Shown here piece after piece: positions 15,194 to 22,875 of a DNA stretch of 23,040 nt (the first letter of the stretch is position 1; each line of letters starts with the position of its first letter). Made by a program: the position numbers and the translations under genes. The stretch comes from a virus. The stretch is from IMG/VR virus record IMGVR_UViG_3300033153_001033, positions 1 through 23,040 of that record; one strand, given 5' to 3'. A model generated the notes under the pieces. The model saw only the letters and a program-made list of their open reading frames with translations. It did no database searches and was not told the origin of the DNA.

Positions 15194-15766
15194 TTGGAAA
15201 TCCTCGTTTGAATTCTGTGTGATATTGTAGTGATCTAAAGCTATTCCATCCGACTTGTCAAGGACTGCAACCTCTTTGCCCATTCTGCCCTCTGGCACCA
15301 AAGCTAAATGATTGCCTCTTATATCGGTTTGAATAACGTCATATCTTTGACCTTCGAATTCTCCTACAGCTAATTCATATTTGCAACGGTAGCCACAAGA
15401 TAATTCTCTTTTGCCGGATTCTATATCATTCGCCATACTTTCTGAAAATAATTTAATATTTCCTTTTAAGTAACCATCCTCGAAATAAATATCCTCTCCG
15501 GTAACACCGTCCACCCCTTTATCTTCGGGGGCTGTAAAGCTTTCGCCTAACATTTCATGCTCATCGATCCACGGCAAAAGTTTGAAAGAATTTATACAAT
15601 TCGAATCTGAAAGCGCGGATTCTGGTCGATAAACTTTATAAATTTTATTTTTATCTAAGCCTGGCAAGCCGATAGACGAGCCTAAATAATCAAAAACACC
15701 AACCTTTGACAAGGGATTTCCCTTAATCTCCATAAAGCCATTGGTATCAAAATCTCTCGCTGTCAT
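14612..15766 (-). CDS. Prohead protease with C-terminal scaffold domain (DUF2213-type)
   Basis: A 384-residue two-part protein. Residues 1-170 match the DUF2213 protease pattern: a conserved His in DEHEML (H70), a [13 protein letters not shown] segment, the [11 protein letters not shown] motif with a Ser (S123), and [15 protein letters not shown] (H153). Ser and His residues in this layout fit a herpesvirus-assemblin-like serine protease that removes scaffold during head maturation. Residues about 200-300 form a very charged coiled coil with an 11-residue Glu/Lys repeat, the scaffold. The C-terminus (about 300-384) would contact the capsid protein. The region just before ATG 15766 lacks a strong ribosome-binding site, unlike the internal start, so the full-length form may be the minor product. 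Confidence 0.82.
   Translation of the reverse strand: MTARDFDTNGFMEIKGNPLSKVGVFDYLGSSIGLPGLDKNKIYKVYRPESALSDSNCINSFKLLPWIDEHEMLGESFTAPEDKGVDGVTGEDIYFEDGYLKGNIKLFSESMANDIESGKRELSCGYRCKYELAVGEFEGQRYDVIQTDIRGNHLALVPEGRMGKEVAVLDKSDGIALDHYNITQNSNEDFQMPKSALEEKMDLILTGQDSINKRLDAMDEAEEEKKKAEDEEAEAKKKAEDEEAEAKKKAEDEEEEKKKDEDEEEETAYKLAAQDAKIADLESKLKDQSENGVKNFLKDQASKNELVENISQHVGAFDHAEKSLEEVAQYGIDKLEIECEKGSEIAVLKGFFHNRPKVSENAFSMDRKDKGGEGNQVSAYLGKS
15018..15083 (-). repeat. 33-bp tandem repeat encoding an undecad coiled-coil repeat
   Basis: Two identical 33-bp units lie at 15018-15050 and 15051-15083, with partial copies on both sides (about 15002-15017 with one mismatch, and 15084-15094). Each unit encodes 11 residues, [11 protein letters not shown] in one register, so copy-number changes keep the frame. 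It forms the core of the scaffold coiled coil. Perfect identity at DNA level suggests recent duplication by slippage. Confidence 0.9.
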
Positions 15767-15769
15767 TTT

Positions 15770-16093
15770 TTATTTGCTCTTTCGTGAGATTTGTTTGGCT
15801 CGGTAGGATATTGCTTTCTCATCGTCGCACCACGCCTCGGTTAGTTCTTTAGTTTTGAATTGTAGCGCATCGCCCACCATAAAAGTAGATAGATGTTTAA
15901 AAGTCTGTTTTTTCCTTTTTTCTTCCGTTGCGCTTAATCTTTTTGCATAAGCGCCTTTAACTATTACGGATTCAGCCACCCAGACCAAATTAGGATCGGG
16001 CTTTCTCTTTGCGCTTTCTCTTTTTGGGGTCGATCCCATTTTATTTAGCTTTGAAGAGGTTTTTTTGGAGATTTTCTTTTTTGTTTCGCTCAT
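15770..16093 (-). CDS. Small lysine-rich protein of unknown function
   Basis: A 107-residue, strongly basic protein (KKKISKKTSSKLNK at the N-terminus, ending AKQISRKSK). A middle part with NLVWVAESVIVKGAYAKRLS and KHLSTFMVGDALQFKTKEL could be a small folded domain. Its ATG overlaps the stop of the Mu gpF-like gene (ATGA), and the protease-scaffold gene starts four bases after it ends, so it is translated with the head genes. I do not recognise a family. A nucleic-acid-binding or head-internal role would suit the charge, but nothing shows it. Confidence 0.65.
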   Translation of the reverse strand: MSETKKKISKKTSSKLNKMGSTPKRESAKRKPDPNLVWVAESVIVKGAYAKRLSATEEKRKKQTFKHLSTFMVGDALQFKTKELTEAWCDDEKAISYRAKQISRKSK

Positions 16094-16992
16094 ATTATTT
16101 CACCATCTTCGAATTCAATAACTGGCATCATTCGGCATTTGCAATTGATCGCCTGCCCAGGTATGCCTCTTTCACCAGTTCGAGTATCTATAACCGGCAA
16201 ATCAGAAAAGCTAAAAATACCACCATTTAAACCAGAAGGAAACTTTGCAATGTGATGAGGTCTTGGAGTTTGACCTCCACCGGAGTGAAGCCATTTGAAT
16301 TTATTAACACCAACATCCTGCATTCTGGCTTTATTTACCGAATTATAGGCTTTTCTAGTTTGATCCAGAGCCATGTTTTTAGCGTGTCGCTTGGTAATTC
16401 CCTTTTGTTTCTCAAAAAATGGAACCAAATTCTGCAAACCATTACCAGTGGTAATTGATCGCATAACCTCGCCCTGAATTTGTGTTAAATATCGTGTTGG
16501 AATAGTTTTGATCAATTCAGCATTTTCCGCAATTGATGCCTTTACTACTTCAGACACGTTTTTGGTTGCTTTGGTGGGGTCGATGGCGATCCCTCCTGAC
16601 AATTCTTTTAAACTGCTTTTCAATGATGCTTCGCTGGTCTTATTCACAGCACCGAGCATTTCCTCGCTTATGCTTTTTGCTTTATCGGAAAAGAGCTTTT
16701 CGAATTCTTTTATAAGCTCATTCATTAGAATTCGAGATTGACTGGAAATACTGGCATCCTCACCAGTTGATTGCTCGAAATACTCTTTCGATTCGGGGGC
16801 GGTGAATAGCTTTACCACTTGCGATTGAGTTTCTTTAATCATTGAATTGATTAACTTGTTAAGCTCTTTCGTATAGAGAATACCAATCGAGGCGTTATAG
16901 TTAAGGGGATTTCCCTCAACTACCGCCGTGGGCTTGAATTTTTCAGCCCATTTTTTTCTCTTATCGCTTATCGGAATGGCGCGTCGACTCAC
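16090..16992 (-). CDS. Minor head protein, Mu gpF-like / SPP1 gp7-like
   Basis: A 300-residue protein immediately after the portal gene, the normal place for this family. The C-terminus has the diagnostic pattern: ALDQTRKAYNSVNKARM, a Trp-His pair (KWLHSGGG), RPHH at 244-247, LNGGIFSF, and GIPGQAINCKC with Cys 284 and 286. These His and Cys residues probably bind a metal. Family members act in head morphogenesis and may be ejected with DNA. The start is GTG at 16992 overlapping the portal stop as GTGA, with no strong ribosome-binding site, implying translational coupling. Confidence 0.88.
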   Translation of the reverse strand: MSRRAIPISDKRKKWAEKFKPTAVVEGNPLNYNASIGILYTKELNKLINSMIKETQSQVVKLFTAPESKEYFEQSTGEDASISSQSRILMNELIKEFEKLFSDKAKSISEEMLGAVNKTSEASLKSSLKELSGGIAIDPTKATKNVSEVVKASIAENAELIKTIPTRYLTQIQGEVMRSITTGNGLQNLVPFFEKQKGITKRHAKNMALDQTRKAYNSVNKARMQDVGVNKFKWLHSGGGQTPRPHHIAKFPSGLNGGIFSFSDLPVIDTRTGERGIPGQAINCKCRMMPVIEFEDGEII

Positions 16993-18989
16993 TTAGCTGG
17001 CATCCATCTTTCATCGTGCAAGATTAGGAAATTCACATTATCCCAAGAATCTTTAAACATATCGGAATTGGCATATTCGATCATTTTTGCCAAGTCGCCT
17101 TCTTCTGGCTGATATTTCAAGGAAATATGAGGTAAAAATTCATCGTGTGAATGTTCACCCCCCAAATCGGCTATTTCTTGGTGTCTCGCCTGCAGGTCGT
17201 CCGATTTCAGCATCATAACCAAAGCTCTATATTCTCCCTCTCCCAATATTTTGAATTCGTTGGTCGGGTAGGCTGTTCTCGGGTCGTTTTGCAAATCAGT
17301 TTCAGGAATTCCTTCGGGAGTTTTGTCGTAAAATAAGGTTATATGCAAATCTTCAGGCATTAAACCACCTTCGATATCGGCACCGTATCTCACCATATCC
17401 GATATTTTCATGGCGTCATTACTTCTCGGGCGAATGCTTACATATCCATTGATGTTTAAAAAATCCGTTCCGTCTGTGGCATCTAAATCTTCCTCGATTT
17501 CTTCCTCTTCGTCCGTTTCTGGCAATTCTAAATGGTTATAGCCGCTATTTTTATCAGTCGCTAATTTTTCCCGAACGTCCAGACCGTCGATTGCTCCAAT
17601 ATTTGAATAGTTTAAGGCGGTGATTGATTTAGTTTGATTAATATCCGCCTCTTCTTTTTGCGTAGGCGCATCAACGGGGCTCCAATCAATATCGAATTCC
17701 TTTTTTTCGTTGAAATCAGACTTTAAAACCAATTGATAATGTCTTTCGACCATGCTGTTTAGATTATTTTCCTGAATAGATTCCAGAGATTCATGGTAAA
17801 CCTTCAATTCATTTTCACCAGTAGCATTGAAACCTTTCGGGCTGGTACCCAATAATCTTGTGGCCGGTGTGTTAGCGATAGCAGCAACCAATTGGTATTG
17901 TGTCATTATCACGGCATCTAAATCGGCAAGAGAAGTATCCGTTTCGCTGATTGTTTCATCTAGCCCTAAAGTTTTGACCGCAAAGTTATCACGCAAAGCT
18001 ACCCACCTTTCCATTTTATCCATAAAAACTTCTTCGTTTGTGATAGCGGCTTCCATATCGACGTTAATCGAAGTGGTTCGCTTGGTCATTGCAAGCATTG
18101 GTCCCTCGTTAGCTGTACGCTCTGAGGCATAAACTCGCTCATATATCAATTGAGTAAGAGGCAGACCTCCATAAATATAGGTAGGTTTGTAAATGTCTGG
18201 GACTTCCGAATAACGAGTAATAACCAAATGCGATTTGTGATAAAGCCTTCCTGAAATTCTCCAATAGGTAGGTTCATAAAAATCAATCGATGCAGGTTCG
18301 GCAACGGCAGCCGAGTTTAATTCTGGTGTTACCCAATACGGATCAATTTGCGAAATCCCTTTATATTTTCCCTTTTTTACACCATCGATATTGAAGGGTT
18401 TTTTGTAATAATCTTTATCGCTTGAATCTACGACAAACAAAGCAACACGAATTCCAAAAACTCGATTGAACTTTTCGAACTCGATTAAATTTTTGTGAAT
18501 CTTGTATTTTTTATCCGTTTTTCGGAGTTTCATCATAAAATCGGCGTCGATTTCATTATCGGCTGGAAAATTAATATTATATCCATTGCAAACGGCGTCC
18601 TCTGCGGCTGCGGTGCAAGCTTTATCAATCAACCAATGCTGAGACAGCAAAGCGCAAGCCTGATGTCCTATAAAACTTTGAGAGGTATACCAAGAAAACA
18701 GGGAATCTGGCATTACTTGCTGATTCAATGCAAAGGCTTTGTTTAATGTTCCCTCGTCCATTGCCGTATGCGCACCATCAATTGCGAATTGATCATCACC
18801 AACACCGTCGATTTTCTTAAACTCTGGTATTTCGGTAATGGCATTTTTTTTAAAAAACGATTTAACATTCAGATTTCTAAGGGAAATGTCCGTTCGAAAA
18901 AATCCGTTATAGACCGGTTCACCTTTGCTTGGTGAATTTACTATTGGATTATCGTCTTTGTTTCTGTTCCCAAAAATATTATTAAACAT
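16989..18989 (-). CDS. Portal protein (DUF1073-type) fused to an Acb1-like 2H phosphoesterase domain
   Basis: I start this at ATG 18989, giving 666 residues (MFNNIFGNRN); GAGGA with a seven-base spacer supports it over a TTG at 19019. Residues about 70-470 are the DUF1073 portal: HWLIDKACTAAAEDA, an FNRVFGIRVALF strand region, IDPYWVTPEL, IYGGLPLTQLIYERVY and ANTPATRLLGTSPKGFNATGE. Twelve copies would form the DNA channel. An acidic linker (EEEEIEEDLDATDGTD, about 494-508) leads to a C-terminal domain with NGYVSIRP (Tyr 516) and two H-x-[ST] motifs, HITL (H549, T551) and HISL (H621, S623), the signature of 2H phosphoesterases. Motif spacing resembles the anti-CBASS protein Acb1, which cleaves cyclic nucleotide signals. 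Whether the domain acts in the virion, or after release, is unknown. Confidence 0.85.
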   Translation of the reverse strand: MFNNIFGNRNKDDNPIVNSPSKGEPVYNGFFRTDISLRNLNVKSFFKKNAITEIPEFKKIDGVGDDQFAIDGAHTAMDEGTLNKAFALNQQVMPDSLFSWYTSQSFIGHQACALLSQHWLIDKACTAAAEDAVCNGYNINFPADNEIDADFMMKLRKTDKKYKIHKNLIEFEKFNRVFGIRVALFVVDSSDKDYYKKPFNIDGVKKGKYKGISQIDPYWVTPELNSAAVAEPASIDFYEPTYWRISGRLYHKSHLVITRYSEVPDIYKPTYIYGGLPLTQLIYERVYASERTANEGPMLAMTKRTTSINVDMEAAITNEEVFMDKMERWVALRDNFAVKTLGLDETISETDTSLADLDAVIMTQYQLVAAIANTPATRLLGTSPKGFNATGENELKVYHESLESIQENNLNSMVERHYQLVLKSDFNEKKEFDIDWSPVDAPTQKEEADINQTKSITALNYSNIGAIDGLDVREKLATDKNSGYNHLELPETDEEEEIEEDLDATDGTDFLNINGYVSIRPRSNDAMKISDMVRYGADIEGGLMPEDLHITLFYDKTPEGIPETDLQNDPRTAYPTNEFKILGEGEYRALVMMLKSDDLQARHQEIADLGGEHSHDEFLPHISLKYQPEEGDLAKMIEYANSDMFKDSWDNVNFLILHDERWMPAK

Positions 18990-20640
18990 CAAAAAATCCT
19001 CGCGCTCTGCCGCTGCCAATTAGCATTCTATCTATGGCATCCATCCATGTATCCCAAATATCATCGTTATCATGGGAATCATCAACACTGAAATCGGATG
19101 CCTCTTTTAAAGCTGTCAAAACCCAATCGGTACTACCTGCTCGGGTGCCATCACTATAATACACTTCTTTTACTTTATCGCCTTCCTCGTCATAAACCTC
19201 TGGTACAAATACCTCACCGCCTTTAACTTGAGGTGTGACGTTTTGACACCGAATAACCTTGTTTTCGTTATTTCCCCTTGGTATTTCTTCCACTGGAATC
19301 TTTATTTTTTTTTGTCTGGCTTTTTTCTTTAGTGTGGTAATTAAGCCTTGTCCAGCCTGTTTGTCCTCAATCGCCATATATCTAATTCGGGATTCCTTGT
19401 TTTTGCTCCATCGATCCCAAACCTCAATTGCCTTTTTGACCAAATCGTCTGGGTCCCATTTTCCCCTCTCTACGTCGATTATATATAAATTACCATCCAT
19501 CCCCAATCCAGCCAAAGTAAAAACGGTATAATCGTTGTGTTCTTTTACCTTTCCTGAATTCGTATCAACGAATACGGCTCGCCATTGGAGTTTTGGCAAT
19601 TTCTCATATCTTTTAAACCAATCCGAGTCTATTAAACCACCCGTAAGCACTTTTGGTTTCTGCATGTACTGACTTAAAAAGGTGTAATCGTCCGATTCCC
19701 ACAAATCGACCAAATCTTGAACATATTCCATTTGAGGCCAATATGACCAATATTTTACCCCGGCAACCTCAACTGATTCGGAATCCTTAACACATTTCCA
19801 ACACAAATCTCGGTAATAAGGGTCAAGAGTTTGAATATATTCCTCATCGATCAAAGCGGGAATGGTAAGACAATCGAAATTCACCCCCATACCTCCTGAA
19901 AGCATAAAGCCCGAGGCATCCATTGTGTGTAGTCTTTGCTGAATGGATAAAAAGGGGGTGGGGTGTTCTTTTGATTTGTCGCCTCTTCTCGATCTGACGG
20001 TGTTTACCAATTTTCTGTTTGCTGCATCACGTTTGGTTTCGGAAAACATATCGTCTGGCTTATTGTAATCGTCCAGCATCACGGCGCCCGAATATTCCTC
20101 GCCATAATAACCGGCCCGACCACCAGTAATTTGACCGCCTGAACCTCTACTAACGGTCTGACCTACAGATTTTCCTTCCTCGTTTAAAATCTCCCATTCT
20201 TCCGCTTGATTCACGCCAAATTTAACAGGCCATAATTCCTGAAATTCAGTCGATGCCAAAATGTCTCTGGTTCTCCTTGAGTTTCTTTTTACCAATGTGT
20301 CAGCAAAGGAAATATTCAGATTGCGGAATTTCCTAATTTCGTTCGTCATGCATTTGACGTACTGATAGGCGGGAAAGTGGATAGAAAAGAATTCCGTTTT
20401 CGTTCCACCTGGCGGGATATTTATTACTAATGAGTTTCTATTTTCACCAGAAATCATTTGATCAACCTTATCGGCCATTAATTCATGGTGCCAATTTATC
20501 ATCAACTTATCGCCTTGCATGATTTGAAACCATACTCGGGTAAATTGAAGAAATGAGGATTCGGCAGTATTTTTAACCGCTACTTTGTCGGCAATTGATA
20601 ATTCGGGCCACTCAATTATTCCACTGTCAGAGTTTGCCAT
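18982..20640 (-). CDS. Terminase large subunit
   Basis: A 552-residue DNA-packaging motor protein with ATPase and nuclease domains. The ATPase part shows WHHELMADKV (50-59), a Walker A-like INIPPGGTKTE (74-83) that departs from the usual GKS/GKT loop by having T before K, and a Walker B-like GAVMLDDYNKPDD (about 185-197). The nuclease part shows VFVDTNSG (Asp 359), DYTVFTLAG, MAIEDKQAGQG (Glu 425, Asp 426) and a C-terminal DDSHDNDDIWDTWMDAIDRM. It overlaps the small subunit by 14 bases and the portal by 8. Full length for the family. It translocates DNA through the portal and cuts the concatemer. Confidence 0.92.
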   Translation of the reverse strand: MANSDSGIIEWPELSIADKVAVKNTAESSFLQFTRVWFQIMQGDKLMINWHHELMADKVDQMISGENRNSLVINIPPGGTKTEFFSIHFPAYQYVKCMTNEIRKFRNLNISFADTLVKRNSRRTRDILASTEFQELWPVKFGVNQAEEWEILNEEGKSVGQTVSRGSGGQITGGRAGYYGEEYSGAVMLDDYNKPDDMFSETKRDAANRKLVNTVRSRRGDKSKEHPTPFLSIQQRLHTMDASGFMLSGGMGVNFDCLTIPALIDEEYIQTLDPYYRDLCWKCVKDSESVEVAGVKYWSYWPQMEYVQDLVDLWESDDYTFLSQYMQKPKVLTGGLIDSDWFKRYEKLPKLQWRAVFVDTNSGKVKEHNDYTVFTLAGLGMDGNLYIIDVERGKWDPDDLVKKAIEVWDRWSKNKESRIRYMAIEDKQAGQGLITTLKKKARQKKIKIPVEEIPRGNNENKVIRCQNVTPQVKGGEVFVPEVYDEEGDKVKEVYYSDGTRAGSTDWVLTALKEASDFSVDDSHDNDDIWDTWMDAIDRMLIGSGRARGFFDV

Positions 20641-21022
20641 TCAATTTTTTTTGAGCCTCTTCGATTTGCTTTCGAGTTACTTCGGTGTGCTCTATTGGTC
20701 CGCCTTGAGGCCCCGTATGCTTATGATTAACCGAATCGTTATAACCACGATTGGATTTTTTTAATCTGAATTCAATTGCTCGCTGGTCTCCTTTCTCAAT
20801 ATTGGCAAATAGTTTCGCTTCGGTGTAATCGTCCAATTCCTCATCTATTTCCTTGAATCTCTCGGCATATTTAGGATTATGTTCTAGCCAGTTGTAATGA
20901 GTTTGCCTGGAAACACTAATCGCCTGCATGGTTTTGGTAACGCTTCCTTTTTTGCTGTAAAAAAGGTCCAAAGCCTGTTTTTGCTTTACGCTTAATCTGT
21001 ATGTGGGTTTTTTATCTGCCAT
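20627..21022 (-). CDS. Terminase small subunit
   Basis: A 131-residue protein directly upstream of the large subunit. Residues about 26-47 form a helix-turn-helix (GSVTKTMQAISVSRQTHYNW), followed by HNPKYAERFKEIDEELDDYTE and the characteristic IEKGDQRAIEFRLKKSNRGY segment near 76-95. It would recognise the packaging initiation site and load the large subunit. The start ATG 21022 lies one base after the glycosyltransferase gene stop, and its end overlaps the large subunit by 14 bases. The pattern of HTH plus the 'gd-x-x-a-x-x-f-x-LK' region is typical of this family. Confidence 0.9.
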   Translation of the reverse strand: MADKKPTYRLSVKQKQALDLFYSKKGSVTKTMQAISVSRQTHYNWLEHNPKYAERFKEIDEELDDYTEAKLFANIEKGDQRAIEFRLKKSNRGYNDSVNHKHTGPQGGPIEHTEVTRKQIEEAQKKLNGKL

Positions 21023-21023
21023 T

Positions 21024-21944
21024 TTAAATCTCGCTTAACAAAACATCTTCGATTTGCTCGATTGTCTCACCCATTTGGATGATTACCTGTTCTTTCCACT
21101 CCTTCTGAATATTCAAACAAGCTTTATAATTAAACTCGTTGAATTTTTTAAGGTCTTCATGGTTGTTAATTATGAAAGACTTGTAATTTTTTATTCCGCT
21201 TTTCTCTAAAGTCTTGATGCAATTAGAATCAAATAGAATAACGGTATCAGCGCCCAGACACTCATAAAATCTATTTGCTAGATTGTTGAAGTTATCGTGG
21301 GTAAATTCGTCCTCGATATACAGGGAGTACCTAAACGAATTTAAGAGTGGCTTTGACCAGTTGATTTTTTTAATAAACTTCGGTTCACAGCCGATATGTT
21401 TAAATTTCTTGTAATTTTTGGGGCTGGTCGATAAAAATACCGGAGCTTGAAGGTACTTTTTGAAGTATTCCTTTCGATCGATTCTGAATGTTCCGTAATA
21501 GATGTGATCATATTTTTTGGGCGTCGATTTCAAATCTCTGAATAACAGTGTGTTCAAATTAACCATGTGAAAACTATCAAAGCAAGCAAATTTTACCGCG
21601 CCTTGTTCGTAATTGGCTAGAATGAATGCGCCACGCTTTTTGAAATGCTTATAAAAACAACCGTTAGGCCGTAAATTATATTCGTTGGTTATCCACCCGA
21701 GGCGAGCTTTGCTATTCCGATCCAAAAAAGAATCTATATCATCAAAACTAGGATACGGGGTCGCATAACTGACCAGAATAATTTCGTAATCATTCGCCAG
21801 ATATTTTGTTTTTTCGTTCGTGTGGAGAATGTCAACTTTATGCCCTCTCGCCCTCAAACCTTCGGCAATTTTATAAGCATTCCGAACGTGTGCATCAATT
21901 GGGTTTTTTGATTTAGGAACCGTTTCGATTATTAATAATTTCAA
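21024..21944 (-). CDS. Glycosyltransferase-like protein (GT-B-type N-terminus)
   Basis: About 306 residues from a TTG at 21944, which puts a typical GT-B strand first (LKLLIIETVPKSKNP) and has GGGGA six bases upstream; a TTG at 21977 is possible but adds an atypical N-terminus. The early part, DAHVRNAYKIAEGLRARGHKVDIL, matches the start of GT-B glycosyltransferases. The C-terminal half has FTHDNFNNLANRFYECLGADT then VILFD, resembling the sugar-nucleotide-binding region ('N-R-x-x-E-x-L-x-x-G-x-x-x-I'). It overlaps the ParB-like gene by 32 bases. Acceptor unknown: phage DNA, protein or host surface. Glycosyltransferase is inferred from motif pattern, with lower certainty at the active site. Confidence 0.6.
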   Translation of the reverse strand: MKLLIIETVPKSKNPIDAHVRNAYKIAEGLRARGHKVDILHTNEKTKYLANDYEIILVSYATPYPSFDDIDSFLDRNSKARLGWITNEYNLRPNGCFYKHFKKRGAFILANYEQGAVKFACFDSFHMVNLNTLLFRDLKSTPKKYDHIYYGTFRIDRKEYFKKYLQAPVFLSTSPKNYKKFKHIGCEPKFIKKINWSKPLLNSFRYSLYIEDEFTHDNFNNLANRFYECLGADTVILFDSNCIKTLEKSGIKNYKSFIINNHEDLKKFNEFNYKACLNIQKEWKEQVIIQMGETIEQIEDVLLSEI

Positions 21945-22539
21945 AGAATTTCCCCGAACTAATTTTGTCAGTTTCAACGCCTAATTCCATTTTTAATTGG
22001 TGTAAGTCGGATAAATCCTCACATTTAATAATAAAATTGGCGCTTTCGTTAATTTCGTCCTCTTCGTCAAAGTCTTCCGTATCCGAATCGTCCATAAATT
22101 CATCGATTTCATTTTGATCAAAACCTGTTTCCTCTGCATCAAATTCTTCCGACTCGATAATCTCCCGCATATCAGCGATTAAATTTTCCATGTTCCAGCT
22201 TGCATCTAAAGCCAAACGATTATCGGCAATGCCATAGGCTTTCTTTTCAATGTCTGACCAGCCTTGCGCAATCATAACAGGGCAATTAACCAAATTTAGA
22301 TGCTGTGCAGCCATAAGCCTACAGTGACCAGCGATGATTAAATTATCCTCATCTACCACTATCGGGTTGGTGAACCCAAACTTCCTCATTGATCTGACGA
22401 CTTTTTGAACTTGTTCCTCTGAATGATCGCGGGTATTCCCTAAATACGGTGAAAGCTCAACGGTAGGTAATTCGGTGAATTTATGCTTAAAAGGTAATTC
22501 CACTGGAATATTGTTTTCTTCTTGCGCGTTTTCACTCAT
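21913..22539 (-). CDS. ParB/Srx-fold nuclease-like protein
   Basis: I start at ATG 22539 (208 residues, MSENAQEENNIPVELP) because AAGGTG lies five bases upstream and the promoter start is predicted near 22585; the ATG at 22584 would be leaderless. Residues about 25-115 form a ParB-like domain with NTRDHSEEQVQKVVRSM, FGFTNPIVVDEDNLI, the AGHCR motif (G71-R74), CPVMIAQGWSDIEKKAYGIADNR. Such domains bind or cut DNA, or use nucleotides, and often precede a methylase; here none follows. After a WNMENLIADMREI helix comes an acidic stretch (about 145-166) and a C-terminal SANFIIKCEDLSDLHQLK segment. It is first in the operon. Function in this phage is unknown; DNA modification or packaging-linked roles are possible. 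Confidence 0.78.
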   Translation of the reverse strand: MSENAQEENNIPVELPFKHKFTELPTVELSPYLGNTRDHSEEQVQKVVRSMRKFGFTNPIVVDEDNLIIAGHCRLMAAQHLNLVNCPVMIAQGWSDIEKKAYGIADNRLALDASWNMENLIADMREIIESEEFDAEETGFDQNEIDEFMDDSDTEDFDEEDEINESANFIIKCEDLSDLHQLKMELGVETDKISSGKFFEIINNRNGS

Positions 22540-22591
22540 TGAATCACCTTTTTGGGTATTTTTTGCAAATAATTTGTTAAGCATGAAAAGG

Positions 22592-22621
22592 AATTTACCA
22601 CGACTTTTTCGAAAATGTCAA
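22592..22621 (-). promoter_or_regulatory. Sigma70-type promoter for the ParB-to-tail operon
   Basis: On the minus strand a perfect TTGACA -35 box (22621 to 22616), an 18-base spacer and TAAATT (22597 to 22592), matching TATAAT in four of six positions. With a 17-base spacer GTAAAT is an alternative. Transcription would start near 22585, about 45 bases before the ParB-like ATG at 22539. No other comparable promoter was found at the upstream end of the leftward genes. Confidence 0.6.
22602..22619. promoter_or_regulatory. Near-palindromic operator candidate overlapping the promoter
   Basis: The minus-strand sequence GACATTTTCGAAAAAGTC is an 18-bp inverted repeat with one mismatched pair in nine, centred on the perfect palindrome TTTTCGAAAA. 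It covers most of the -35 box and the spacer of the predicted promoter, the usual position for a repressor operator. The cognate regulator is not identified in this window. Confidence 0.5.
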
Positions 22622-22809
22622 AATTGTAAACTGAGTTGTGGGATTTTTTTGAGTTAAGCAATTGAAAATAAAGGAAAAAAATATTTTAAAAATAAAAAAT
22701 AATAAAGCGCGAATGCAATTAAATTGGACAGCTATGTAAAAAAAAGACTCCATAAATAGTTTTAATCGGTCATTCAGAGTGAAATTGACGTTTAATTGGA
22801 ATCTGGAAA

Positions 22810-22875
22810 TTATTCCAAAATATACAAAGCCACCCCCGAGGCTACGATTAAGCTAATTATTAAAATCGAGGTCAT
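22810..22875 (-). CDS. Candidate 21-residue single-pass membrane peptide
   Basis: An ATG at 22875 overlaps the TGA of the zinc-ribbon gene (ATGA) and opens 21 codons ending in TAA: MTSILIISLIVASGVALYILE. Residues 3-19 are continuously hydrophobic, enough for one membrane helix with small residues (S, A, G) that favour helix packing. The ATGA overlap implies translational coupling, but no separate ribosome-binding site is evident and the length is too short for statistical support. It could be a small membrane effector or a chance frame. Confidence 0.4.
   Translation of the reverse strand: MTSILIISLIVASGVALYILE

Noticed and set aside
16989-17411. Internal start at Met 527 of the portal (ATG at 17411) giving a free 2H domain
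   Set aside because: Only a weak GAGAAG precedes it, and it would remove the first strand with Tyr 516 that matches the Acb1 N-terminus.
346-19531. Numerous plus-strand open frames of 60-109 codons inside the minus-strand genes, for example 4297-4617 and 7160-7489
   Set aside because: All lie opposite well-supported structural genes, lack ribosome-binding sites and domain-like content, and arise from codon bias of the real strand.
22540-22584. ATG at 22584 as start of the ParB-like gene
   Set aside because: No Shine-Dalgarno sequence, and the predicted transcript begins at about the same position; AAGGTG before ATG 22539 is much better.
22595-22753. A 52-codon minus-strand frame in the AT-rich gap
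   Set aside because: Phe/Ile-rich product of low-complexity AT sequence, no ribosome-binding site, and it runs through the predicted promoter and operator.
22738-22770. Run of eight T on the minus strand after the small genes as a terminator
   Set aside because: Only a three- to four-base stem with a large loop can be drawn upstream, too weak to call.
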